Shown one piece after another: positions 13,992 through 20,092 of a DNA stretch of 61,514 nucleotides. Below the pieces are notes generated by a model. The model made no database searches and was not told where the DNA came from. It saw only the letters and a list, made by a program, of their open reading frames with translations. The translations under genes and the position numbers were made by a program. The stretch comes from CAWHHZ01 sp963829355. Its GTDB lineage: Bacteria > Acidobacteriota > Thermoanaerobaculia > Gp7-AA8 > JAHWKK01. How positions within the stretch are numbered: position 1 is the stretch's first letter; every line of letters begins with the position of its first letter. The DNA is taken from positions 1 through 61,514 of the forward strand of contig CAWHHZ010000005.1 of assembly GCA_963829355.1 (NCBI GenBank). Reading direction: 5' to 3'.

Positions 13992-14133
13992 GTGTGGGTC
14001 GCGCGTCTCGCGCGATGCATGCCGGCGTCCCGCCGGTATGCGACGCAGGGCGTGTGAGCTCTCGGCTGACTGGCGGGCGGTCGAGAATCGTCAGGGGGTG
14101 GGACCGTCATCGGGCGGGACGCGCGACCCACAC
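13992..14133. repeat. Inverted pair of double-hairpin repeats, second copy with an internal deletion
   Basis: Left, reversed: GTGTGGG at 13992; stems (minus) ACCGGCG/CGCCGGC with loop GGA and TCGCGCG/CGCGCGA with loop AGA. Right, forward: TCATCGGGCGGGACG is joined directly to CGCGACCCACAC (ends 14133), as if recombination between the two near-identical loops removed one hairpin. Confidence 0.75.
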
Positions 14134-14143
14134 CCATACCCAC

Positions 14144-14645
14144 TCACACGATCGCGATCTGATGCTGGTCGACGATGACTCCGTCGACACCGGTGTCATC
14201 GCCGAGCTGACCATCGTTGAGCGTAAATCTCGCACGCGCAATGGTCGACCCGAGAACTGTCGTCGTGTCGAACGTCACGCCCGGCAGTTCGTACCACTTG
14301 ATCGTCAATCTCGTCCCCGTTGGCGTCGCCACCGTTCGGACCAGCATCCTCGATCACATCATTGACGCCGTCTCCATCGCTGTCGTCGACCGATGTCTCA
14401 TCATCGGTATTGGTTGCACTGACGTCAGGGACGACCATCCCACCGTATGGCGCGTCGGCCGAGACGGCGTTGCTCGTGACGATCGTATACGGCTGATCAC
14501 CATCCGCATCGGAGTCATCGGCTCCCGTCAGCGTGACCATCTGCGCATCGCTCCAGTTCAGCGACGTGAACGTCACGCTCACGGGCGCCACCGTACCCTC
14601 CGCCGTATCGCTCGAGCTGAGAGCGATCGTCGCGTCGGCGGTCGG
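14144..14645 (-). pseudogene. Fragment of a surface protein with a choice-of-anchor U-like end
   Basis: On the minus strand ADATIALSSSDTAEGTVAPV, TFTSLNWSDAQMVTLTGADD and SVDDSDGDGVNDVIEDAGPN resemble Calx-beta-like/DxDGDG repeats of large exported proteins. After a frame change near 14325 the end reads GTRLTIKWYELPGVTFDTTT and ARFTLNDGQLGDDTGVDGVI, like a choice-of-anchor U domain. There is no start: the coding sequence breaks off at about 14650 in repeats. It is the 3' end of a much larger gene left behind. Confidence 0.65.
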
Positions 14646-14864
14646 CGCCCGGCTGGACCCAGGCGCGAGTCGCCCCTGGCGGGACGACCCACACGCGTGG
14701 GGGTTGGGGCTCCAGCCCCGACTCCCGGTCGGCTCCAGCCGGCCGGAAGATCGGGTGGGATGGCCAGTGAATGGCGGGTGTTCGAGGTTCGCTACGGGGT
14801 GGAGCGGTCGCCGGGCCGGGACATCTTGGCCAGAGGCCCGACCCTCATGGCCCGACAGTCCGTA
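14646..14864. other. Repeat debris between a gene remnant and the abrB/doc pair
   Basis: Contains a deletion form of the double-hairpin repeat (GGCGGGACGACCCACAC, about 14678-14694), a GGGGCTCCAGCCCC hairpin and a degenerate copy with GGCCAGAGGCC (AGA loop, about 14827-14840). No gene is seen. Confidence 0.55.
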
Positions 14865-14892
14865 CGTACGAATCTGCTAATATGTTCGTACG
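14865..14892 (+). promoter_or_regulatory. Operator and promoter of the abrB/doc pair
   Basis: CGTACGAA (14865-14872), 12 bp, TTCGTACG (14885-14892) is a perfect 8-bp inverted repeat ending directly before the ATG. TAATAT (14878-14883) in the spacer is the likely -10 box, nine bases from the start codon. No Shine-Dalgarno. Confidence 0.65.
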
Positions 14893-15120
14893 ATGAAAAA
14901 GAAGCTTACGCGTACGGGAAACAGTGTGGCACTCGTTCTGGACCGGCCACTCCTCGATCAACTCGGCATGAATGAAGAGAGTGAAGTGGAGATCTCCACC
15001 GACGGCGATGTGCTCGTCGTGACGCCGGTCCGTGACGGCGAGAGAGAGCGGCGGTTCCGATCCGCGGCCGAGACCATCAATCGCCGTTACGCCGGACTGT
15101 TCCGCAGGCTGAGCGAGTGA
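14893..15120 (+). CDS. AbrB/MazE-like antitoxin of a Doc toxin
   Basis: 75 residues. MKKKLTRTGNSVALVLDRPL is the AbrB-type DNA-binding hairpin (TGNS..L), followed by LGMNEESEVEISTDGDVLVV and an Arg/Glu-rich tail. The doc start overlaps its stop by 4 bp (GTGA), so the pair is translationally coupled. It is expected to bind the 8-bp inverted repeat just before its own start codon. Confidence 0.88.
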   Translation: MKKKLTRTGNSVALVLDRPLLDQLGMNEESEVEISTDGDVLVVTPVRDGERERRFRSAAETINRRYAGLFRRLSE

Positions 15121-15512
15121 TTTCCCTGTTCCTTCGGCTGGACGAGGTCCTGTCCCTGCATCAGGAACAGATCCGACTGTTCGGCGGCGACTCCGGTATC
15201 CGGGATCTCTCCCTGCTGGAGTCCGCAATCGGTACGCCGGCAGCCACGTTCGACGGGGAGTTTCTGCACGGCAGTCTGTTCGAAATGGCCGCATCCTATC
15301 TCTACTCGATATGCAGAAATCATCCATTCATTGACGGGAACAAACGGACCGCCGTCGCTTCCGCACTGACGTTCCTCGCTCTAAACGAGATCGAGATCGA
15401 TGCGGACGAGGACGAGTTCTACGACCTCGTGATCGGCGTCGCGACAGGGCGGACGAGCAAGTCGGCGGTGGCGGTGTTCCTCGAGCGAAACGCCGTCGAC
15501 GACGGAGGGTGA
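15117..15512 (+). CDS. doc: Doc/Fic-family toxin (death on curing)
   Basis: 131 residues. The Fic motif HPFIDGNKR is complete at residues 69-77, and the Doc-type GGDSGIRDLSLLESAIG and LTFLALNEIEIDADEDEFYD surround it. Doc toxins phosphorylate EF-Tu and so stop translation; that function is inferred from the family. The GTG start overlaps the antitoxin stop (GTGA). Confidence 0.93.
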   Translation: MISLFLRLDEVLSLHQEQIRLFGGDSGIRDLSLLESAIGTPAATFDGEFLHGSLFEMAASYLYSICRNHPFIDGNKRTAVASALTFLALNEIEIDADEDEFYDLVIGVATGRTSKSAVAVFLERNAVDDGG

Positions 15513-15552
15513 TCGAGTGCGAGAGGCTCGGGGCCAGAGGCCCGACCCCACG
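15513..15552. repeat. Degenerate double-hairpin repeat
   Basis: TCGGGGCCAGAGGCCCGACC (about 15528-15547) is the second hairpin with an AGA loop and part of the foot. It lies about 15 bp after the doc stop and just beyond the stop of the minus-strand remnant. Confidence 0.55.
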
Positions 15553-15809
15553 CTATTGAACCGTGCCGTGGTGACGGGCGATCTCATCCTCGTCGAGTCG
15601 CAGGAATCGCGCGGCGTTGCCGTAGAGGATGTCGCGCTTCTGCTCCTCGCTCAGGAACGGGGCCTCTTCGATCACCGCGATGCCGCGCTCGATCGTTTCG
15701 GGCCACACCATCTGGTCGGAACCGAACATGACGCGCTTTCCGAAGCCCGCCTCCACGATTCCGCGAAGATAGCGGTAGAACTCCGCCCGCTGCCGCGTAT
15801 AGACGATGA
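15553..15809 (-). pseudogene. Amidohydrolase family C-terminal fragment
   Basis: VIVYTRQRAEFYRYLRGIVE, GFGKRVMFGSDQMVWPETIE and FLSEEQKRDILYGNAARFLR are the last barrel strand (FGSD with the metal-binding Asp) and final helices of an amidohydrolase_2-type TIM barrel. The preceding part of the barrel is absent: upstream the frame continues into a PP2C phosphatase-like piece, joined at about 15810. Confidence 0.75.
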
Positions 15810-16000
15810 CGCCGACGAGCGTCAACCGTGCCGCTTCCTGTCCCCACTCACTGGTCGACACACCGTCAGCGACGGCGAGGAGCCACGGGAACGCACCGCC
15901 GCAGGAATACGAACGCATCCTCGTTCCCCGGACGCTTCGGTTTGGCGATGCTGACGCCGAAGACCTCGGAGTCGAAGTTCAACCGGCGGTGGTACCGGCG
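15810..16000 (-). pseudogene. PP2C-type protein phosphatase N-terminal fragment
   Basis: FDSEVFGVSIAKPKRPGNED and AFVFL (first metal-binding motif, RPxNEDA) are followed, after a frame change near 15900, by LLAVADGVSTSEWGQEAARL (the VADGVG-type motif). This is the beginning of a PP2C-family phosphatase. It runs straight into the amidohydrolase fragment. No start codon can be fixed. Confidence 0.65.
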
Positions 16001-16366
16001 GAGACTTCGATCACGATTCCGGCCCGACGGAACTGTCATTGCAGTATTGAGCCTCGACGATCCGCTCCGAGTCAACTCGTGACGCTTCGACCTGAGACGA
16101 AGTAATGATGATCTCCAGCAGGAGAAGGATCAGCCATTGTTGTCGACTCGAACGACTGTCGTTCGAAGATGGGCAGATCGAAACCGCCGGGACTGCAGCT
16201 GATCGTAGTGAGATGGAGCGTCTTGCGGAGGGAAAAGCGAAGGATGGCGTCCCCAACGCGTGAAACTTTGAACCGGATACTGCGTGTGCTGGAGATGCTG
16301 AGGATGCTGGTGGAGCTGAAACGGTAAACTCTGGCGTCTGCCGAATGGGAACTCGCGAAGTCACGT
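16001..16366. other. Intergenic, nothing recognised
   Basis: About 360 bp with no plausible gene, RNA or clear repeat. Confidence 0.5.
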
Positions 16367-16378
16367 TATACTTTGACG
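16367..16378 (+). promoter_or_regulatory. -10 box of the DUF433/DUF5615 pair, leaderless layout
   Basis: TATACT (16367-16372), six bases, ATG 16379. No Shine-Dalgarno. Confidence 0.6.
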
Positions 16379-16606
16379 ATGAGCTCAGATTACCTGATTC
16401 GGATCACCATTGATCCTGCGAAGCGTGGCGGTAAGCCATGCATCAGGAACCTGAGGATGACTGTCTATGACGTCCTCGAGTATCTGGCAGCCGGAATGTC
16501 GGAACAGGAGATCCTGGACGATTTCCCCGATCTCGAGCTCGAGGACATCCGCGCCTGCCTCAGCTTCGCGGCAGACCGTGAGCGGAAGCTCGTCAAGATC
16601 TCGTGA
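16379..16606 (+). CDS. DUF433 antitoxin-like protein
   Basis: 75 residues: ITIDPAKRGGKPCIRNLRMT, VYDVLEYLAAGMSEQEILDD and FPDLELEDIRACLSFAADRE are the full DUF433 pattern (GKPCIRG-type turn plus a small helix-turn-helix). DUF433 proteins are usually encoded next to DUF5615 PIN-like proteins and are taken as antitoxins. An upstream in-frame TTG (16373) is rejected in favour of the ATG 6 bp after TATACT. The next gene overlaps by 4 bp. Confidence 0.9.
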   Translation: MSSDYLIRITIDPAKRGGKPCIRNLRMTVYDVLEYLAAGMSEQEILDDFPDLELEDIRACLSFAADRERKLVKIS

Positions 16607-16935
16607 AGCTGCTGTTCGACCAGAACCTCTCTCACAAACTGGTCAGAGCGGTCGCGGGACAGTTCAGCGGTTCCAGACATGTGCGAGATGTCGGGCTCTC
16701 GGAAGCGGAAGATCATGAAGTTTGGGCGTTCGCGAGCGAGCACGGCTTCACGATCATCTCCAAAGATTCAGACTTTCACCAGCGAAGTCTTCTTTTCGGA
16801 GCACCTCCGAAAGTCGTCTGGATCAGGACGGGCAACTGCTCCACCGAGGAGCTCCAGGATCTCATCCTGCGTCACCACCGTGATCTCCTGCGCTTCGAAT
16901 CAGATGAAGCCGGAGCTTTCCTCGAAATCGGCTGA
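16603..16935 (+). CDS. DUF5615 PIN-like toxin
   Basis: 110 residues: MKLLFDQNLSHKLVRAVAGQ at the start (PIN-like Asp at 6), HVRDVGLSEAEDHEVWAFAS, FTIISKDSDFHQRSLLFGAP and PKVVWIRTGNCS are the DUF5615 (Mut7-C-like) hallmarks. It is the predicted RNase toxin paired with the DUF433 protein. GTG start overlapping the upstream stop (GTGA). Confidence 0.9.
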   Translation: MKLLFDQNLSHKLVRAVAGQFSGSRHVRDVGLSEAEDHEVWAFASEHGFTIISKDSDFHQRSLLFGAPPKVVWIRTGNCSTEELQDLILRHHRDLLRFESDEAGAFLEIG

Positions 16936-17006
16936 TCCCGAGCTTGGTCAGCAGAGATGGGGCGTGGTGCTTCTCCGGAAGGAGACGCTTGTGACTTGGG
17001 AGGTAT

Positions 17007-17082
17007 TGGCGTCCCCAACGGGGTTCGAACCCGTGTTGCCGCCGTGAAAGGGCGGTGTCCTAGGCCACTAGACGATGGGGAC
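17007..17082 (-). tRNA. tRNA-Glu (anticodon TTC)
   Basis: On the minus strand GTCCCCATCGTCTAGTGGCC starts the molecule at 17082. The anticodon arm is CCGCC-CTTTCAC-GGCGG with anticodon TTC. The T arm has GGTTCGAACC. The acceptor closes GTCCCCA/TGGGGAC, and CCA is encoded (17009-17007). Confidence 0.95.
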
Positions 17083-17089
17083 AGTGTTG

Positions 17090-17225
17090 AACGATGAACG
17101 CTGAACGATGAAGGATGAACGAACTACCGGAACTGCCGCTGACAAAACCGACATGAGGCGATCCTCATTCCTTCGGGGCGTGCTTTCATCGTCCATCGTT
17201 CATCGTTCAGCATTCATCGTTCGCT
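17090..17225. repeat. Inverted heptad arrays between two tRNA genes
   Basis: Left: GAACGATGAACGCTGAACGA and further TGAACGA-like heptads (about 17090-17122). Right: the reverse complement, CATCGTTCATCGTTCAGCAT (about 17188-17225). The two arrays pair over about 33 bp with few mismatches, making a large stem around the spacer. Confidence 0.8.
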
Positions 17226-17232
17226 TCTAGAG

Positions 17233-17307
17233 TGGTGAGCCGGGAAGGGATCGAACCTTCGACCGACGGGTTAAAAGCCCGCTGCTCTACCCCTGAGCTA
17301 CCGGCCC
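17233..17307 (-). tRNA. tRNA-Lys (anticodon TTT)
   Basis: On the minus strand GGGCCGGTAGCTCAGGGGTA starts at 17307. The anticodon arm is GCGGG-CTTTTAA-CCCGT with anticodon TTT. The T arm has GGTTCGATCC. The acceptor GGGCCGG/CCGGCTC allows one G-U pair, and CCA is encoded (17235-17233). Confidence 0.95.
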
Positions 17308-17397
17308 GTTCTCGAATGCAATCGCCACGGATGGGGTCCATCCTCGGCGTCTGGCTCAACAGGGGAAATGCTGGATGCATTTCAAATTGAAAATTTC

Positions 17398-18790
17398 TCA
17401 GAGCAGCGCTGCGGCTTTGCTCAGACAGTCGTCCACCTGGTCGCGGTCGCTGCTTTCACAGTAGATGCGGATCAGGGGCTCGGTGCCGCTTTTGCGGAAG
17501 AGGATCCAGGTGCCGTCGCCGTAGACGAGCTTGCAGCCATCCTTTTCTTCTCGCGCCTCGAAGTCGCTGCCGAAGAGGGCGTCGTGATCACCGCGGCGGA
17601 TCTCATCGATCAACTCACCAGCGCGCTCCATCGACGTGCGGATGTCGCGCCGCGCGTAACGTGAGGGGCCGAACTCCTCCTCCATCTCGGCGATCAGTTT
17701 CGAGAGGGGTTTTCCGCTGGCGGCGACGCACTCGGCAACACTCAGCCCGGAGAGTATTCCGTCGCGCTCGGGAAGGAAATCACCGAAACCGACTCCCCCA
17801 CTCTCTTCCCCTCCGATCAGAATGTCGCGCTCCAGCATGAGGTCGGCGACATACTTGAAGCCGATCGGGGTCTCGTGAACGGTCACGTCGAGGGCCTCGC
17901 CGATACGCTCGAGCAACCGGGTCGTGCGAGAAGGTCTTGACGATCTCTCCAGTCATCCCCTTGCGCCGGATCATATCGAGAGCGAGAAGCGACAGGATCT
18001 GATGCGGCGTGACAAAACTTCCCTTCTCATCGAGGATGCCCAGGCGGTCGGCATCGCCATCATTGCAGATCGCCATCGAGTAGATGCCGTAGCCCATCGC
18101 CGTTTCAGAGGCGGCGAGGTTCTCCGGGATCGGTTCCGGATTGACCGATCCGAATGAGGGATTGTAGTCACCACGAATCGTCACGACGCGCGCAGCGTCG
18201 CCGAGAATTCGCTCTGGCAGACCAGAGGCGACGCCGTGGATCGGATCGTGGAGGATCGTGAGACCTCCGCCGCGGATCGTCTCGAGGTCGAGACCATCCT
18301 GCAGTGCCGAAAGATAGTCCGAAAGAATGTCGACCTCGGTGATCACTCCTTTTCCGGCAGACGGTACCGGTGCATCGATCGCGTCCTCGATCGCCCTGTA
18401 GATCGATGGCAGGGCCGAACCTCCGTACCACGCCTTGAACTTGAGTCCGTTGTACTCGGCCGGGTTGTGACTCGCAGTAACCACCACACCCCCGACGACT
18501 TCGCGATGGCGGGCGGCGTGGGAGATCGTCTGCGAAGGAGTCGGAGCGCTGGAGAGCAGGACGTTCAAGCCTGACTCTGCGAGCTCATCCGCGACAGTCT
18601 CGGCGAATCGCCGCGATAGGAATCGTCGATCGTAGCCGACGATGAGCGTGCCGCGATCGATGTTGGCCGGAGGCTCGAGGGCGCGTACTGCCATGCCCAT
18701 CGCCCTCGCGACCCGTCTTACATTGTGGAAGGTGAAGTTCTCGGCGATGACGTCGCGCCATCCGTCGGTTCCGAAGTGAATGTCCGTCAT
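17398..18790 (-). CDS. Phosphoglucomutase/phosphomannomutase (one frameshift)
   Basis: Alpha-D-phosphohexomutase, about 463 residues when read through. FGTDGWRDVIAE opens domain 1; VVVTASHNPAEYNGLK holds the phosphoserine (S107); CNDGDADRLGI is the metal loop; LIGGEESGGVGFGDF is the sugar-binding loop; FRKSGTEPLIRIYCE is the phosphate-binding loop. The frame breaks near 17928: IVKTFS should be followed by TTRLLERIGEALDVTV, which lies one base out of register. All motifs are intact on both sides, so a consensus error is likelier than loss. TATAAT lies 7 bp before the ATG. Expected to interconvert hexose 1- and 6-phosphates for cell-wall or sugar metabolism; which hexose cannot be told. Confidence 0.88.
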
Positions 18791-18803
18791 GAAAGGGATT
18801 ATA
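18791..18803 (-). promoter_or_regulatory. -10 box of the phosphohexomutase gene
   Basis: A perfect TATAAT on the minus strand (18803-18798), seven bases, ATG 18790. No Shine-Dalgarno; probably a leaderless or near-leaderless mRNA. Confidence 0.55.
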
Positions 18804-18807
18804 TGGA

Positions 18808-18832
18808 ATGCTGAATGCTGAATGCTGAAGGG
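18808..18832 (+). repeat. Heptad array GAATGCT x3
   Basis: Three tandem GAATGCT units start about 18 bp upstream of the phosphohexomutase gene. The same unit recurs at 22907-22935. Confidence 0.8.
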
Positions 18833-18846
18833 AGTTGCCCCAGGAT

Positions 18847-19242
18847 TGTCATCCTGAGCCGCCGGAGCGCAGCGGAGGGCGGTCGAAGGATCTCGTACGG
18901 CCCGACTGTCAGGCCGGAAAGAACACGACAGTCAGGACTCACCCGATCCTTCGCTGCGCTCAGAGGCTGTGAAAGAATCCAGCGTACCCTGCGTTACGGG
19001 CGCGGCGACGTCGAGCGCGCGGAGCAGCGACGCAGCGATGTGGTTCATCGGAAAGGAGCTGCGACAACGCGATCGGCGACGCCCCGCCCGTAACCCTTTG
19101 GGCTGGTGGTGGTTACGGCCCGATCTCCGCGTCACTCGTCGTCACCGAGGAACCACCGCGACTCCTCCTCGTTCCTTGAGCTCGAACCGTAAGCACCACC
19201 AGCGCAGGGCACGCTGGATTTTTTCACAGCCTCTCAGGATGA
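18847..19242. repeat. TCATCCTGAGC palindromic repeat with an inserted block
   Basis: Outer ends TCATCCTGAG / CTCAGGATGA. An inner arm AGAGGCTGTGAAAGAATCCA, GCGTACCCTGCG pairs with GCGCAGGGCACGCTGGATTT, TTTCACAGCCTCTC. Compared with the copy at 41540-41712, where these inner arms meet directly, this copy has about 210 extra bases between them (about 18995-19205). Confidence 0.75.
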
Positions 19243-19247
19243 CTGTT

Positions 19248-19705
19248 ACTCGGGATCGGGGCGGGGTTTTTCGAGTCTTACGTCGGAGCCGGCGCCGGTG
19301 ATCTTGATGCGGGAGCCGCTATCGCTCTCGCTGCGCTGCTCGATGAATGGTTCGTCGGAACCGCGGAAGGAGACGGCCGGTTCGGGATCCGGGGTCGGTC
19401 GTCATGGGATCGATACTCGTGGCGGCCAGTTCGGACTCGGCTCGGTGACGGTACGTTCGTAGGGATCGACTCCCAGGATCTCCTCCTGGCTCGGGCGATC
19501 GGTCCAGAGGGGCTCACGGGGATCGTGCTCGTCGACTCCCTCGGGGGCGACGTACGGATGGGCTTCACGTACGACCGAACCTCCACGCCGCGTTTCCTGG
19601 CGTCCAGCAGTGCCGTGCCGTCGTCACTCCTCGGGTTGAGCCTCGCGCCACAGCGAGAAGCCGGCGAAGACAACGACATCACGAGCGCCGCGATTCCGAC
19701 GTTCC
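19248..19705 (-). pseudogene. Frameshifted remnant of an acidic protein
   Basis: Minus-strand pieces in different frames look coding: EAHPYVAPEGVDEHDPREPL followed by WTDRPSQEEILGVDPYERTV, then EPAVSFRGSDEPFIEQRSES and SRIKITGAGSDVRLEKPRPD-PE-stop (about 19248). Another upstream frame ends VVVFAGFSLWREAQPEE-stop, possibly a different gene end. No family is assigned; the GAGSDVRLEK ending faintly recalls beta-strand repeat domains. It could be a real gene with indel errors. Confidence 0.4.
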
Positions 19706-20058
19706 TTTCGTCATGATGCGGCGGCTCTGGCGGCGGTCGCGCGGGGGGAGAGTGTCAGTCATTTGAAGGTTATTTGATCAATATCGGTGCCAGTTTGGAA
19801 AGATGAAAGATGAAAGATGAAAGATGAAAGTGCGGAAGGTGTCAGTCGAGCGCAGCGATCCGCTCGTCCTGCTCTGGGAGAGGGCTGCGGGTGAGGGCGC
19901 TCCACAGTCGCGACATCCTCTCGACCATAGTGGCGTACTCGCGGAGAACGACGTTATCTAATCTGACAAGTAGCCTGCCATTCGCCAGCCGAAGACGGAC
20001 CTCACCCTGCCCTCTCCCGAGGGAGAGGCCGTCAGACGCCGTCGGTCGACATGCTCTC
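19706..20058. other. Intergenic with short tandem and palindromic repeats
   Basis: GATGAAA heptads (four units, 19803-19830), a GGGAGAGGGCTGCGGGTGAG piece at 19877 and CCTGCCCTCTCCC/GGGAGAGG near 20007. No gene is seen. Confidence 0.55.
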
Positions 20059-20088
20059 CAAAAAAAGCGGGCCCCGAAGGGCCCGCTG
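20059..20088 (-). terminator. Intrinsic terminator of the pnp operon
   Basis: On the minus strand AGCGGGCCC-TTCG-GGGCCCGCT is followed by seven or more T. It lies 5 bp after the pnp stop. Confidence 0.9.
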
Positions 20089-20092
20089 GTGT

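Noticed and set aside
16001..16366. Small gene before the DUF433 pair
   Set aside because: No frame shows protein-like composition or a promoter or ribosome site.
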